DNA of 64,000 nt, from assembly GCF_000342005.1 (NCBI RefSeq), contig NZ_AOHO01000045.1, positions 1 to 64,000 of the forward strand. The letters run 5' to 3'. Below are positions 8,258-18,326 of this stretch, piece after piece. The position numbers and the translations under genes are program-made. How positions within the stretch are numbered: the stretch's first letter is position 1; every line of letters begins with the position of its first letter. Below the pieces are notes generated by a model, which saw only the letters and a list, made by a program, of their open reading frames with translations, searched no databases and was not told the DNA's origin. This DNA is from Amycolatopsis decaplanina DSM 44594. Its GTDB lineage: Bacteria; Actinomycetota; Actinomycetes; Mycobacteriales; Pseudonocardiaceae.

Positions 8258-8314
8258 AGTACATGAAGGCCCCCTTCCTTGCGCCAGGCGCAAGGAAGGG
8301 GGCCTTCATGTACT
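8258..8314. repeat. Perfect palindrome, family A (copy 1)
   Basis: Two 28-base arms are exactly complementary around a single central A. The arms begin AGTACATGAAGGCC and end CTTGCGCC. It abuts the stop codon of the oxidoreductase gene and lies 6 bases from the end of the convergent secreted-protein gene, a position suited to a bidirectional terminator. Copies 2 and 3 are at 16615-16673 and 43620-43678. Confidence 0.85.
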
Positions 8315-8320
8315 GGCGGG

Positions 8321-8617
8321 TCACTCGATCTCGACGCCGATGTCCAGGATCTTCGCCGGCCAGGTGATGGTGAGGTGGGACTCCGCCCCGTGGACTGCCC
8401 ATTCGCCCAGCGCGTTGCCGCAGACCGGGCTGCAGTTGTACGCGGTCACCCGGTACCTGTGGTCGCCGTACGCGGTGCAGCTCGCCCAGGCATACTTCGC
8501 CCCGTCGTGGCCGCCGGTGCAGCCGGGCGGTGGCGTGGCCGACGCCGCCGCGGGCAGACTCACCGAAGCGGCGACCGCGATACCGGCCGCCGCCAGAACG
8601 CGCGAAAACTTGCGCAT
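8321..8617 (-). CDS. Small secreted protein
   Basis: A 98-residue protein with a clear Sec signal peptide (MRKFSRVLAAAGIAVAAS, cleavage near ASA-TPP). The mature part is about 70 residues with four cysteines that could form two disulfides. No family is recognised. It is an isolated gene 61 bases downstream of lipB, with GGAAG as a ribosome-binding site. Function unknown. Confidence 0.7.
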   Translation of the reverse strand: MRKFSRVLAAAGIAVAASVSLPAAASATPPPGCTGGHDGAKYAWASCTAYGDHRYRVTAYNCSPVCGNALGEWAVHGAESHLTITWPAKILDIGVEIE

Positions 8618-8678
8618 GACTTCCTCCCAGTACGACCACCGGCGTTTCCGGCGGTCTTACCGGTGATCTTCGCAGAGG

Positions 8679-9422
8679 TCAGTTCCGCAGGGCGAACGTG
8701 ACGCCCGGCGCCGCGGGGGCCTCGGGGCGCGGCAGCCAGCGCTCGTCGCTCACCGGCAGGTCGCCTTCCAGCGCCGCGAGCACGGCTTCGCGCGCCATCG
8801 GCAGCACCGACGCCACGGTGACCTCGCGGTCGAGCTCGTAGGAAAGCGACGTCACGCCCGCGTCCCGGATGCCGCACGGGACGATCTTGTCGAAGGCGCC
8901 CAGGTCGGCGTTGCAGTTCAGCTCGAAACCGTGCATGGTCACGCCGCGCTGGACGCGGATGCCGATCGCGGCGATCTTCCGCTCCACGCCGCGATCGTCG
9001 GCGGGGATCCAGACGCCGCTGCGGCCCTCGACCCGGCCGGTGTGCACGCCGAGCTGGTCGCAGACGGTGATCAGGGCCTCTTCGAGACGCCGCACGTAGT
9101 GCACGACGTCGATCGGGTCGGCGAGTTTGATGATCGGGTAACCGACCAGCTGGCCGGGTCCGTGCCAGGTGATCTTGCCGCCGCGGTCGACGTCGATCAC
9201 CGGGGTGCCGTCGGTCGGCCTGTCCTCCGCTTCGGTGCGCTTGCCCGCGGTGTACACCGACGGGTGCTCCAGCAGCAGCATGGTGTCGGGGCCTTCGCCG
9301 TCGGCACGGGCTGTCACGTGCCGTCGCTGGAGTTCCCAGGCTTCGGTGTAGTCGATCGTCCCGATCTCACGGACGTCGACGGGCTCGGTGGCGGCACGGC
9401 ATGACGTGGTCGAAGAGCTCAC
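8679..9422 (-). CDS. lipB: Octanoyl-[ACP]:protein N-octanoyltransferase
   Basis: A 247-residue enzyme that moves octanoate from acyl carrier protein to the lipoyl domains of E2 and GcvH. LipA then adds sulfur. The conserved [17 protein letters not shown] block, the catalytic Lys149 (KIAAIG) and the acyl-accepting Cys183 ([13 protein letters not shown]) are all intact. It starts 11 bases after the PAP2 gene and ends a minus-strand run whose first genes are lpd and sucB, so it lies beside its protein substrate. Confidence 0.96.
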   Translation of the reverse strand: MSSSTTSCRAATEPVDVREIGTIDYTEAWELQRRHVTARADGEGPDTMLLLEHPSVYTAGKRTEAEDRPTDGTPVIDVDRGGKITWHGPGQLVGYPIIKLADPIDVVHYVRRLEEALITVCDQLGVHTGRVEGRSGVWIPADDRGVERKIAAIGIRVQRGVTMHGFELNCNADLGAFDKIVPCGIRDAGVTSLSYELDREVTVASVLPMAREAVLAALEGDLPVSDERWLPRPEAPAAPGVTFALRN

Positions 9423-9432
9423 GTCAGCGACA

Positions 9433-10047
9433 CTACGCCGGGTCTTTCGGCAGGGGGAGCAGGCCCAGCCCGGCCGCCGAAATCAGGCCGACGCCGCCCA
9501 CCGCGAGCACGGATCCCGCGGTGTCGGTCAGCCAGTGCACGCCCAGCACGATGCGGCAGAGGGCGCCGATCACCGTCGCCGCGGTGACGATCGTGATCGC
9601 GAGGCGCGTGAGGTGCGGGCGGGTCCACGCGCACAGCAGTACCGCGACGAACCCGGTGCACGCGACGGCGACCACGTGTCCGCTCGGATAGCTCAGATCG
9701 GGGAATTCGCGAGGCCGCTCCCGGTAGAAGGCCGGTTTCGCGATCAGGCTGGTCATGCGGCACAGCAGCAGGACGACGGCCAGCTTGACGCACAACACGG
9801 TCAGGTCCCGGCGGCGCCAGGCGATCACCACCAGCACCGCGCCCAGCGCGAACGGCAGGACCGGGCCGAGGACGTTCGTGATCAGGCCCGCCACCTGCCC
9901 GGCGGGCCGGGTGTGCTGGTCGCGGAACGCGTCGGCGAGGGCGACGTCCACCGGTGGCGGCCGCTCGTCGACGAACAGCCCGAGTGTGACGAAGCCGACC
10001 AGCAGCAGTAATCCGGCAAGGGTGTACAGGCCGCGCCGCAAGGTCAT
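9433..10047 (-). CDS. PAP2 superfamily membrane phosphatase
   Basis: A 204-residue integral membrane phosphatase with about six hydrophobic segments. The three-part acid phosphatase signature is complete: [13 protein letters not shown], and [11 protein letters not shown]. Likely substrates are lipid phosphates such as undecaprenyl pyrophosphate or phosphatidic acid. The ATG start overlaps the stop of the preceding epimerase-like gene as ATGA, so translation is probably coupled. Confidence 0.87.
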   Translation of the reverse strand: MTLRRGLYTLAGLLLLVGFVTLGLFVDERPPPVDVALADAFRDQHTRPAGQVAGLITNVLGPVLPFALGAVLVVIAWRRRDLTVLCVKLAVVLLLCRMTSLIAKPAFYRERPREFPDLSYPSGHVVAVACTGFVAVLLCAWTRPHLTRLAITIVTAATVIGALCRIVLGVHWLTDTAGSVLAVGGVGLISAAGLGLLPLPKDPA

Positions 10048-10928
10048 GTCGCGGCGGCCAGGGCGTCCTCGAGGGTCGGATGGCGGAACGCGTATCCCGC
10101 CTCCTCCAGTGCACGGGGTATGGCACGCTGCCCGAACAGCGCCATCTCCTCGGCCGCCTGTCCGAGGGCGATCTTCATGGCGAACCCCGGTACCTGCCAG
10201 ATCGCCGGCCGGTGCACGGCGTGGCCCAGTGCCTTCGTGAACGCGGCGTTCGTGGCGGGCTGCGGTCCCGAGAGGTTCACCGCGCCCGACAGCGATTCGT
10301 TCTCCAGCGCGAACACGATCGCGCCGACCTCGTCGTCGAGCGAGATCCAGGGCATGTACTGCTTGCCGTCGCCGAGTTTCCCGCCGAGGCCCAAGCGGAA
10401 CAGCGGCCGCAACACGTCCAGGAGCCCGCCCTCGCGCGCGAGCACCAGCCCGGTGCGGATTCGCACGACACGGGCACCCGCGGTGGCCGCGGTCTCGGTG
10501 GCGCCTTCCCACGCGGTGCAGAGTTCGGCGAGGAAACCGCGTCCCGCCGGACTCGTCTCGTCCACAAGGGACGGACCGGGATCGCCGTAGTAGCCGACGG
10601 CGGACGCGTTGACCAGCACGGGGATCCCGTGTTCGGCGACGGCTTCCGCCAGCACCTCCGTCGGTTCGACCCGGCTGTCGAGGAGGACCTGTTTGCGGGC
10701 CGCGCTCCAGCGTCCGGGCAGCAGTGGCGCGCCCGCGAGGTTCACCACGCCGTCGACGCCGTCGAGCGCGCCGTCGGCGATCTCCCCGGCGGGAGGATCC
10801 CAGCGGCGCTCGTCGCTGCTTCGCTCCTCTCGGCGCACCAGGCGGACCACTTCGTGTCCGGAGCCGCGCAGCCGCTTCGTCAGGGAGGTGCCGATCAGTC
10901 CGCTCGCGCCCGCGATCAGAACTCGCAT
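10044..10928 (-). CDS. TIGR01777 family epimerase-like protein
   Basis: A 294-residue NAD(P)-binding protein with the opening motif LIAGASGLIG, a Rossmann fold and the C-terminal block found in the TIGR01777/YfcH family (Rv2216-like). The start at the MRVLIAG methionine is chosen because the glycine motif normally begins within ten residues. It follows sucB after a 160-base gap containing a terminator and is ATGA-coupled to the PAP2 gene. Its biochemical role is not established. Confidence 0.88.
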   Translation of the reverse strand: MRVLIAGASGLIGTSLTKRLRGSGHEVVRLVRREERSSDERRWDPPAGEIADGALDGVDGVVNLAGAPLLPGRWSAARKQVLLDSRVEPTEVLAEAVAEHGIPVLVNASAVGYYGDPGPSLVDETSPAGRGFLAELCTAWEGATETAATAGARVVRIRTGLVLAREGGLLDVLRPLFRLGLGGKLGDGKQYMPWISLDDEVGAIVFALENESLSGAVNLSGPQPATNAAFTKALGHAVHRPAIWQVPGFAMKIALGQAAEEMALFGQRAIPRALEEAGYAFRHPTLEDALAAAT

Positions 10929-11098
10929 GATCCGATCGTGTCCTATCCGCGATCCGGCCGCACGCTCAGGTTCTTCAGTGGCCCGGCGACGTCCGATGCG
11001 GGTTCGATGGCGGGGCGAGGGTGGCGAGTGCCCAGTGGTTGCGGGTCCGGGTGCTCGCCGTACCGCAAGCAGGTGACGAATTGCGGGGGGAGAAAGGC

Positions 11099-11136
11099 GA
11101 AGGCCCCCGCCCCGCCGAAGCGGGACGAGGGCCTTC
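11099..11136 (-). terminator. Terminator hairpin downstream of sucB
   Basis: Two 17-base arms (11099-11115 and 11120-11136) pair with two mismatches around CGAA. Read on the minus strand it opens with GTGAAGGCC, like the family B palindromes. A short TTTC stretch follows. It lies 16 bases beyond the sucB stop. Confidence 0.75.
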
Positions 11137-11152
11137 ACGGACTACCGGAGGA

Positions 11153-12919
11153 TCAGAGACCGAGCTCGTCCTCGAAGTTGCCCTCTTCCAGACGCTGCTT
11201 GATCGTCGTGACGAAGCGGCCCGCGTCGGCCCCGTCCACCAGGCGGTGGTCGTAGGTCAGCGGCAGGAACGCCATCGACCGGACGGCGATCGTGTCGTTG
11301 CCGTCGGCGTCCGCGATCACGACCGGGCGCTTCACGACCGCGCCGGTACCGAGCATGCCGGACTGCGGCTGCACGATGATCGGCGTGTCGAACAGGGCGC
11401 CGTTGGAGCCGATGTTCGTGATCGTGAAGGTGCCGCCCGACAGCTCGTCCGGCTTGATCTGGCCCGAACGCGCGCGGCCGGCCAGGTCGGCGATGCGGTG
11501 CGCGAGACCGGCGAGGCTGAGCTCACCCGCGTCGTGGATGACCACCGACAGCAGACCCTTTTCGGTGTCCACCGCGATCCCCAGGTGCACCGCACCGTGG
11601 TAGGTGATCTCCTTCGTGTCCTCGTTGTAGGACGCGTTGACGTTCGGGTGCTGCTTGAGCGCTTCGACGGTGGCCTTCGCGAAGAACGGCAGGAACGTCA
11701 GGTTGACGCCCTCGCGCTCCTTGAAGGCCGCCTTCGCCCGCTGGCGGAGCTTGGCGATCTTCGTGACGTCCACCTCGTGGACCTGCGTGAGCTGCGCGGA
11801 AACCTGCAGCGACTCGCGGGTCTTCGTGGCGGTGATCTGCCGGATCCGGCTGGCCTTCTGCACGGTGCCGCGCAGGGCCGCGAGCTCCGGCGAAACCGCG
11901 GCCTTGCGCGGAGCCGACGGGGCGGCGGCCGGGGCGGCGGCGGGCTGGGCGGCGGGCTGCTCGGCGGGAGCCGGGGCGGCCTTCTGCTTGGCCTCGGCGG
12001 CCGCGAGCACGTCCTGCTTGCGGATGCGGCCACCGACACCGCTGCCGGTCAGCGACGACAGGTCGATGCCGTGCTCCGAAGCGAGCTTGCGGACCAGCGG
12101 CGTCACGTACGGCGCGTTGTCCGAGCCGTTGTCGCTGCTCGCCGCGGCGGGCTTCGGCGCGGGCTGGGCGGCGGGCTTCGGCGCCTCGGCGGGCTTCGGC
12201 GCGGGAGCGGCTTCGGCCTTGGGCTCGGGCTTCGGTTCCGGCTTGGGTTCCGGCTTCGGCTCGGGCTTGGGTTCCGGCTTGGGCTCGGCCTTCGGGGCCG
12301 GAGCGGAACCGGCGGCACCGATCACCGCGAGCACGCCGCCGACCTCGACGGTTTCGTCCTCACCGGCGCGGATCTCCAGCACGGTGCCGGCGACCGGGGA
12401 CGGGACCTCGGTGTCGACCTTGTCCGTGGAGATCTCGAGCAGCGGCTCGTCGACCTCGACGCTCTCGCCGACCTGCTTGAGCCACCGGGTGACGGTGCCC
12501 TCGGTGACGCTCTCGCCCAGCTCGGGCAGCTTCACCTCGGTGCCCTCGCCGCCCGAAGCCGGCGCGGTGTCCGGCTGGGACGGCGCGGAGGCCTGCTCCT
12601 GCGCGGGCTCCGGCTCCGGCTCGGGCTGCGCCTCTTCGGCGGCCGGCTCGGCGGAACCGGAGGACTCCGGCACCCCGCCGGTCCCGTCGTCGATGACGGC
12701 GAGCTCGCCGCCGACCTCGACGGTCTCGTCTTCCTGAGCGCTGATCTTCACGACCTTGCCGGCCACCGGGGACGGGACCTCGGTGTCGACCTTGTCCGTG
12801 GAGATCTCGAGCAACGGCTCGTCGACCTCGACGGTGTCGCCCTCCTGCTTCAACCACCGGGTGACGGTGCCCTCGGTGACGCTCTCACCGAGCTCCGGCA
12901 ACGTGACGGAGTAGGCCAT
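11153..12919 (-). CDS. sucB: Dihydrolipoyllysine-residue succinyltransferase (E2)
   Basis: A 588-residue E2 core of the actinobacterial 2-oxoacid dehydrogenase system. It has two N-terminal lipoyl domains with lipoyl lysines Lys43 and Lys167, each in [10 protein letters not shown]. Flexible Ala/Pro linkers follow, including a run of EPKP repeats near 212-238. A peripheral-subunit-binding domain spans about 285-320. The C-terminal acyltransferase has catalytic HRLVDGAD (His558, Asp562). In Mycobacterium the orthologue DlaT serves both pyruvate dehydrogenase and the peroxidase system. It is 56 bases downstream of lpd and upstream of lipB. The product name sucB follows annotation custom; substrate choice is not visible. 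Confidence 0.95.
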   Translation of the reverse strand: MAYSVTLPELGESVTEGTVTRWLKQEGDTVEVDEPLLEISTDKVDTEVPSPVAGKVVKISAQEDETVEVGGELAVIDDGTGGVPESSGSAEPAAEEAQPEPEPEPAQEQASAPSQPDTAPASGGEGTEVKLPELGESVTEGTVTRWLKQVGESVEVDEPLLEISTDKVDTEVPSPVAGTVLEIRAGEDETVEVGGVLAVIGAAGSAPAPKAEPKPEPKPEPKPEPKPEPKPEPKAEAAPAPKPAEAPKPAAQPAPKPAAASSDNGSDNAPYVTPLVRKLASEHGIDLSSLTGSGVGGRIRKQDVLAAAEAKQKAAPAPAEQPAAQPAAAPAAAPSAPRKAAVSPELAALRGTVQKASRIRQITATKTRESLQVSAQLTQVHEVDVTKIAKLRQRAKAAFKEREGVNLTFLPFFAKATVEALKQHPNVNASYNEDTKEITYHGAVHLGIAVDTEKGLLSVVIHDAGELSLAGLAHRIADLAGRARSGQIKPDELSGGTFTITNIGSNGALFDTPIIVQPQSGMLGTGAVVKRPVVIADADGNDTIAVRSMAFLPLTYDHRLVDGADAGRFVTTIKQRLEEGNFEDELGL

Positions 12920-12975
12920 CGTTCGCTGACTCCCTTGATATGTCTTGCTTGGTCTGGTTCTTCGACGGTGAGACG

Positions 12976-14349
12976 TCAGCTGTGGACGTGCAGCGGCTTG
13001 CCCGCCAGGGCGAGGAACGCTTCACCGAGGGCCTCGGTCTGGGTGGGGTGCGCGTGGATGAGCGGGGCGACGTCCTCGGGGAACGCCTCCCAGCTGTAGA
13101 TCAACTGCGCTTCGCCGATCAGCTCGCCGACGCGGTCGCCCACCATGTGCACGCCCACCACCGGCCCTTCCGGAGCCTTGATCAGCTTGACCCCGCCGGA
13201 GGTCTTGAGGATCTGGCTCTTGCCGTTGCCGCCGAGGTCGTAGGTGAAGGTGGTGACGTCGGAGCCGTACTTCTCCTTCGCCTGCGACTCGGTCAGGCCG
13301 ACCGAAGCGACCTCGGGGTGCGAGTAGGTGACGCGCGGGATGCCGCTCTCGTCGATCACGCGCGGCTCCTGACCGGCGATCTCTTCCGCGACGAAGATGC
13401 CCTGCTGGAACCCGCGGTGCGCGAGCTGCAGGCCGGGGACGATGTCACCGACGGCGTAGACGTTCGGCAGGTTGGTGCGCAGGCGGTCGTCGGTCAGGAC
13501 GAAGCCGCGCTCCATCTTGACGCCGGCCTCCTCGTACCCGTGCCCGGCCGAGTTCGGGCCGCGGCCCACGGCGACCAGCATCAGGTCGGCTTCGAGCGTC
13601 TCGCCGGACTCCAGCGACACGCTGACGCCGTTGTCGTCCTGCTTGGCGCCGGTGAACCGGACGCCGGTCTTGAACGCGATCTTGCGACGGCGGAAAGCGC
13701 GCTCGAGCTGCTTGGACGCGTACTCGTCCTCGTTCGGGACCAGGCGGGGCAGCGCCTCCACGATGGTGACGTCGACGCCGAAGGACGCCCAGACGGACGC
13801 GAATTCGACACCGATGACACCACCGCCGAGGACGATGGCCTTCTTCGGGATGTAGTCCAGCGAAAGCGCCTGCTCGCTCGCGATGATGCGGCCGCCCAGC
13901 TCCAGGCCGGGCAGCGTCTTCGAGTACGAGCCGGTGGCGAGGATGACGTTCTTGCCGGTGTAGCGGGTGCCGTCGACCTCGACGGTCGTGCCGCCGACGA
14001 ACGTCCCGGTGCCCTCGACGAGGTTCACCTTGTGCGCCTTGGCCAGGCCCTGGAGGCCCTTGTACAGGCGCGAGATGATCCCGTCCTTGTACTTGTTGAC
14101 GCCGGCGATGTCGATGCCTTCCAGCACGGCCTTGACACCGAAGGTCTCGGCGTCGCGGGTCTCGTCGGCGACCTCCGCCGCGTGCAGGAGGGCCTTGGTC
14201 GGGATGCAGCCTCGGTGGAGGCACGTCCCGCCAAGCTTGTCCTTTTCGATCAGGGTGACGGAAAGGCCCAGCTCGGCCGCGCGGAACGCGGCGGCGTAGC
14301 CGCCCGATCCGCCACCCAGGATCACAAGGTCGGCGGAGGTGTCGGTCAC
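12976..14349 (-). CDS. lpdA: Dihydrolipoyl dehydrogenase (E3)
   Basis: A 457-residue flavoprotein that reoxidises dihydrolipoyl groups on E2. The GTG start is set by an AGGAG site 9 bases upstream and the FAD motif [10 protein letters not shown] at residues 11-20. The redox disulfide is Cys43-Cys48 ([11 protein letters not shown]). A second Rossmann motif ([13 protein letters not shown]) binds NAD. The C-terminal [12 protein letters not shown] contains the active-site His-Glu pair. It leads the lpd-sucB unit. Confidence 0.96.
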   Translation of the reverse strand: MTDTSADLVILGGGSGGYAAAFRAAELGLSVTLIEKDKLGGTCLHRGCIPTKALLHAAEVADETRDAETFGVKAVLEGIDIAGVNKYKDGIISRLYKGLQGLAKAHKVNLVEGTGTFVGGTTVEVDGTRYTGKNVILATGSYSKTLPGLELGGRIIASEQALSLDYIPKKAIVLGGGVIGVEFASVWASFGVDVTIVEALPRLVPNEDEYASKQLERAFRRRKIAFKTGVRFTGAKQDDNGVSVSLESGETLEADLMLVAVGRGPNSAGHGYEEAGVKMERGFVLTDDRLRTNLPNVYAVGDIVPGLQLAHRGFQQGIFVAEEIAGQEPRVIDESGIPRVTYSHPEVASVGLTESQAKEKYGSDVTTFTYDLGGNGKSQILKTSGGVKLIKAPEGPVVGVHMVGDRVGELIGEAQLIYSWEAFPEDVAPLIHAHPTQTEALGEAFLALAGKPLHVHS

Positions 14350-14572
14350 TTCAATAACTCCTCGGCAAGCGGTAGGGGTGGTGCTCTGGCGCCGCTTCGC
14401 GCGGTATACGCGCGCGCGGACACTCGCCATCTTGTCACTACGTGCGGAGAGGCTGCGACCTAGGCCGCGTCGTGTGACCCACGGGACACGGCCTGCCCGG
14501 GTCGCCACGGTGAGCACACGCCGGAGTCGGGATAATGGACATTGGACGCGAGTGGGAAGTGAGGTGGTCGGG

Positions 14573-14908
14573 GTGGGTCTGTTCGACTCGCTGCGCCGGC
14601 GCTCTAAAGGCGGGCAAAAGCCCGGTACGCTGCGGAAAGCCTCGTCAAACGACTTCAAGCATCTCGAAGAGTGGGCCTCTTCACGGACCGGTGTCGAGGC
14701 CTACGTGGAGCCCAAGACCAACGTCACGGAGACCACTGTCGTCCTCATCGCCCATGACGGTGAGTGGACCCGGCGCCGGATCGAGAGCCTGGACGCGGCG
14801 CAGCAGTTCGGCCACAAACGGTCGATCCCCGTGTACGAGGTGGCGCGGGTCGGCTACCCGAAGCGGATGCGGGAGTACACCGAGCGGAAGAAGCGAGGCG
14901 AAGCCTGA
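14573..14908 (+). CDS. Conserved hypothetical protein
   Basis: A 111-residue basic protein beginning VGLFDSLRRRSKGG. The GTG start follows a GGAAGTGAGGTGG purine-rich stretch. The body (EPKTNVTETTVVLIAHDGEWTRR in pieces, then YEVARVGYPKRMREY) looks like a compact alpha/beta fold. I recall similar small proteins next to lpd in actinobacteria, without known function. It is divergent from lpd and converges with the SUKH gene across the nested repeat element. Confidence 0.65.
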   Translation: MGLFDSLRRRSKGGQKPGTLRKASSNDFKHLEEWASSRTGVEAYVEPKTNVTETTVVLIAHDGEWTRRRIESLDAAQQFGHKRSIPVYEVARVGYPKRMREYTERKKRGEA

Positions 14909-14911
14909 CGT

Positions 14912-15256
14912 CTCGTGAGTGGTGAGGACGGTTCTGGCGGACCGGTATTCGCTTACCTGCTGGGCCTGACCTCGTCTTGGTGCCGTGGTGGAGCTGGTGC
15001 GGGTGGGGGTGTCGGCCGCCGGGTTTGAGCGGCACAGCCTTGATCAACGGAGGATTCGGGACGGTGAGCGTCCCGGATCTTCCGTTGATCAAGGTCCGGG
15101 GCGGGGGTCACCTCGCGTTGATGAAGGAATCGGGACGTTGAGTGTCCTGATTCCTTCATGGACGATCCCCATACCCGCTGGGATCGTCGCCCTCGTGCAG
15201 GTCAGCAGCAGGTAGGCAAACACCGGTCCGTTCTAACCGTCCTCACCACTCACGAG
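14912..15256. repeat. Nested inverted-repeat element (family C ends, three internal hairpins)
   Basis: The terminal 22 bases (14912-14933 and 15235-15256) are exact inverted repeats of the family C word. The similarity continues inward with mismatches for about 60 bases on each side, including ACCGGT and ACCTGCTG blocks. Inside are three separate hairpins: 15038-15094 with 26-base arms and 2 mismatches, 15121-15159 with 16-base arms and 1 mismatch, and 15161-15188 with 9-base perfect arms. No gene is visible in the 345 bp. It resembles a non-autonomous miniature element. Confidence 0.75.
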
Positions 15257-15283
15257 ACCGGACCGATGCGCGCCCGGCGGATT

Positions 15284-16267
15284 TCACGCGGATTGCGCCA
15301 GAAGGAGCAGGTGCCGCTCCAGCAGTGCCCGGAACGTCGGATGCACCGTCGTCCCCAGTGCCGGGTCGATCTCGACCGTCCGCCACTGCTCGCCGGCGGC
15401 CGTCAGCAGCACGACGGCCGGGTCCGCGATCACGACGACGCCGCCTTCCGCGCGCAGTTCCGCCGTGCCGAGCAGACGGGGGAAGACGACGTCGGCGGGC
15501 AGACCGTCGCAGGTCAGGAGAAACTCGCGGTAGTCGTCGGGCAGCCGGAGCCCGAGTCGTGCCTCGGCCGCGCCGATGGTGCGGAGTGACGCCGCCGGGG
15601 GAGCGGTGCCTCCGCCGCGCAGCCGGAGAATGCCCGCGATCATCTCGCGCCAGGAGCCGGTTTCGGGTGGATAGCGCTCGTACAGCGCCGCGACCAGCGC
15701 CCCGGCGCACAGTTCCGTCCAGCCGCCGAGCCCGAGTGGGTCGGCTCCCGCGATCAGGCGTGGCGCGAGGCGTCTCGACGCGGCCGGCACGGCGACGTCC
15801 GGGCGGCCCTGTCGGGCGGCGATCCCGGCCCAGGCGTCGAGGTCGCCTCGTGCGACGGCCTCGCGCAGCCGATCCGGGCGCGACGGCCCGAGGTGGGAGA
15901 CGGCCTCGCCGATCGGGGAGCCGCCGAGCAGACCGTCGAGATCGGACACCCGCCGGGTGAGGTAGTCCTCGTGGGCGCGCTCCTCGGCGTCGAGATCGAG
16001 CGGAGTCAGCGCCGCGGCCCACTCCGGCCGCGCCCCTCGCGCTTCGAAGAGCATCGCCCACGCGCGGGCCTGCACGGCGCCGGGGACGAGCGCGGTGACG
16101 GGACGTTCGGTGAGCGCGTGCCAATGCGTGATCAGCCTGTCGGCCTCCGGCATCGCGCCGGACGCGGCGAACAGCAGCGCCGCGTGCCCGATCCGGTCGT
16201 CGAGCGTCGCGTCGTCACCGCTCAGCACATCCCTGATCGCGCCTTCGAGATACGCGTCCCTGTCCAC
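15284..16267 (-). CDS. SMI1/KNR4 (SUKH) domain protein
   Basis: A 327-residue protein. The C-terminal third carries the SUKH signature: an ALGLRLP-like helix (EARLGLRLPDDYREFLLTCDG split over the core), PRLLGTAELR and a terminal strand/helix. The N-terminal two thirds are helical and unassigned. SUKH proteins often act as immunity proteins against secreted toxins, but no toxin gene is adjacent. The GTG at 16267 is chosen for the AAGG upstream. It lies between the nested repeat element and a family A palindrome. Confidence 0.72.
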   Translation of the reverse strand: MDRDAYLEGAIRDVLSGDDATLDDRIGHAALLFAASGAMPEADRLITHWHALTERPVTALVPGAVQARAWAMLFEARGARPEWAAALTPLDLDAEERAHEDYLTRRVSDLDGLLGGSPIGEAVSHLGPSRPDRLREAVARGDLDAWAGIAARQGRPDVAVPAASRRLAPRLIAGADPLGLGGWTELCAGALVAALYERYPPETGSWREMIAGILRLRGGGTAPPAASLRTIGAAEARLGLRLPDDYREFLLTCDGLPADVVFPRLLGTAELRAEGGVVVIADPAVVLLTAAGEQWRTVEIDPALGTTVHPTFRALLERHLLLLAQSA

Positions 16268-16614
16268 GGAATCGACCTTGCCACACCGGGTTCTTCTCCG
16301 GCGCGCACCACGGTGTCCGGCCATTTTCCCGCACGGCGACCTGCATGTCACGCGCACCGGGACACCGCCGCTCAAGGTTTCCTTCCACGCTCAGGTGTGT
16401 TCGGCTTTCTTGCACCGCACAAACCGGTCGGGCAGCGATTCGACGGACTGCCTTCGATCAATCCGGCGACGGAGATGGTCACTCCTGGGGATCCGGGTGT
16501 CCACCTGTTCCAGGTCCGCTGGGGCAACGTCCATCCGGTCGGGCGACTTCGGTGTCGTGGTCAGCGGCTGGGGTGAGCTTTCCCTGTGGCGGAGGGGTTT
16601 TCGCCGTCGTCGTG
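16268..16614. other. Intergenic stretch without recognisable gene
   Basis: About 350 bases between the SUKH start and the family A palindrome. Short open frames exist but none has codon bias, a ribosome-binding site or a recognisable product. It presumably holds the promoter of the SUKH gene and the region beyond pepA. Confidence 0.5.
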
Positions 16615-16673
16615 AAGTACATGAAGGCCTCCTTCCTTGCGCCTGGCGCAAGGAAGGAGGCCTTCATGTACTT
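16615..16673. repeat. Perfect palindrome, family A (copy 2)
   Basis: Two 29-base arms are perfectly complementary around a single T. Compared with copies 1 and 3, one C in each arm has become T on one side and its partner has become A on the other, so the changes are compensatory. It lies 18 bases beyond the pepA stop and can act as its terminator. Confidence 0.85.
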
Positions 16674-16691
16674 GGGGCCTTTGCGAGCAGG

Positions 16692-18194
16692 TCAGCCGTT
16701 CGCCGCGATGTCCGCGAGGACCGCGGCGATGGTACGGACCGGGACGCCGGTGCCGCCCTTGCCGGTGTAGCCCCACGGGCCGGCGGTGTTGAACGACGGG
16801 CCCGCGATGTCGATGTGCGCCCAGGGCAGGCCCTCGGTGACGAACTCGCGCAGGAAGATGCCCGCGGCGAGCATGCCGCCCCAGCGGTGCCCGGTGACGT
16901 TGGCCAGGTCGGCGAGGCGCGAATCGAGGTCGGCGCGCAGTTCCTCCGGCAGCGGCATGGCCCAGCCGCCCTCACCGGTGGCCTGCGCGATGGAGGCGAC
17001 GCGGTCACGGAACTCGTCCGAGCCCATGACACCCGCGGTGCGGTTGCCCAGCGCGACCACCTGCGCGCCGGTCAGCGTGGAGGTCTCGATCAGGTAGTCG
17101 GGGTTCTCCTCGCCCGCGCGCACGATCGCGTCGGCCAGCACGAGGCGGCCTTCGGCGTCGGTGTTGAGCACCTCGACGGTCTTGCCGCCGTACATGCTGA
17201 GCACGTCGCCCGGCCGGTACGAGGTGGCCGAGGGCAGGTTCTCCGCCAGCGGGATGTGCGCGACGACCTCGAGCGGGTACTTCAGCTTCGCGGCCAGCAC
17301 CACGGAGGCGAGCACGGCGGCCGCGCCCGACATGTCCGAGGTCATGTGGTCCATGTTCGCGGCGGGCTTGATCGAGATGCCGCCCGAGTCGAAGGTGATG
17401 CCCTTGCCGACCAGCGCGACCTTCTTCGAAGCCTTCGACGGCTTGTAGGCGACGCGCAGCAGGCGCGGCTGCCGCGACGAACCGCCGCCGACGCCGAGGA
17501 TGCCACCGAAGCCCTTGCGCTTGAGAGCCTTCTCGTCGAGGACCTCGAAGTCGAGGTTGTTCGCCTCGGCCAGGGTCTTCGCGCGGTCGGCGAAGGAGGC
17601 CGGGAACAGGTCGTTCGGCGGGGTGTTGATCAGGTCGCGGGCGATGATCACCGACTCCGCGATCAGGCCGGCGGCCTTCAGCGTCGCCTTGTGGTCCTTG
17701 GCGGTGCCCTCCTCGGGGCTCACGAAGTCGACCTTGGCGACCGGGCCGTCACCCTTCTCGGAGCGGTACTCGGTGAAGTCGTAGGCGCCGAGCGCGGTGC
17801 CCTCGACGGCGGCCTGCAGGTCGATCGCCGACAGCGTGACGAACGCGCGGTCGGTTCCGCTCAGCGCCCGCGCGGCGGCACCGGCGCCCCGGCGGACCTG
17901 CTCGGCGGTGACGCCGTCCGCGCCGGCCTTGCCGAGGCCGACGGCGAGCACGACACCGGCGGACAGTTTGCCCAGCGTCGGTACCTTGACGATCTCGTCG
18001 GCCTTGCCGGACGCGCCGAGCGTGCCGAGGACCTCGGCGAGCTTGCCGTCGAAGGCGGCGTCGGCGACGGAGGAACCGGCGGCGAGGGCCAGACCGTCCT
18101 CGCCCTCACACGTGCCGATGACGACGACGTCGGCGCGCGTCTTGGCAAGCGCCGCTTCGGCGTTCTCGGTCAGGGCAAGCTTCGGCACGGTCAC
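16692..18194 (-). CDS. pepA: Leucyl aminopeptidase (M17)
   Basis: A 500-residue cytosolic aminopeptidase. The C-terminal catalytic domain shows the two-metal signature: [15 protein letters not shown] (Lys and Asp ligands), NTDAEGRL and the TLTGA motif, in the usual order and spacing. The N-terminal half is the weakly conserved alpha/beta domain of the family. The GTG start follows GAGGAG with a 6-base gap. Members hydrolyse N-terminal residues and Cys-Gly, contributing to peptide turnover. Flanked downstream by a family A palindrome. Confidence 0.94.
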   Translation of the reverse strand: MTVPKLALTENAEAALAKTRADVVVIGTCEGEDGLALAAGSSVADAAFDGKLAEVLGTLGASGKADEIVKVPTLGKLSAGVVLAVGLGKAGADGVTAEQVRRGAGAAARALSGTDRAFVTLSAIDLQAAVEGTALGAYDFTEYRSEKGDGPVAKVDFVSPEEGTAKDHKATLKAAGLIAESVIIARDLINTPPNDLFPASFADRAKTLAEANNLDFEVLDEKALKRKGFGGILGVGGGSSRQPRLLRVAYKPSKASKKVALVGKGITFDSGGISIKPAANMDHMTSDMSGAAAVLASVVLAAKLKYPLEVVAHIPLAENLPSATSYRPGDVLSMYGGKTVEVLNTDAEGRLVLADAIVRAGEENPDYLIETSTLTGAQVVALGNRTAGVMGSDEFRDRVASIAQATGEGGWAMPLPEELRADLDSRLADLANVTGHRWGGMLAAGIFLREFVTEGLPWAHIDIAGPSFNTAGPWGYTGKGGTGVPVRTIAAVLADIAANG

Positions 18195-18326
18195 TTCTGG
18201 CTCCTCGCGCGTTCGCGGTGGTACCGGGCGGCCGCCCGGTTGGATCGTGAGCCATGCTAATGACAGCAGGACCTGGGGGAACAGCGGGGCCGACGGGGTC
18301 ACTCGGTGTACAGGAAGGGAGACGGC

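Noticed and set aside
8279..8310. Open frames encoding MKAPFLAPGARKGAFMY-like peptides on both strands at each family A palindrome
   Set aside because: They arise because the palindrome reads ATGAAGGCC on both strands. They run into unrelated antisense sequence and have no ribosome-binding sites, so they are repeat artefacts.
10929..11098. Possible gene in the sucB to epimerase-like gene gap
   Set aside because: Only extensions of the epimerase-like frame and shadow frames are found. The gap holds the sucB terminator and presumably a promoter.
11021..13099. Long plus-strand open frame of nearly 700 codons opposite sucB
   Set aside because: It is the antisense shadow of a high-GC gene with Ala/Pro repeats. 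It is rich in Arg, Gly and Leu, has no domain, and sucB on the other strand has complete motifs.
15284..15960. Plus-strand and alternate minus-strand Arg-rich frames across the SUKH gene
   Set aside because: Their composition is that of out-of-frame readings of a GC-rich gene. The SUKH motifs lie in a single minus-strand frame.
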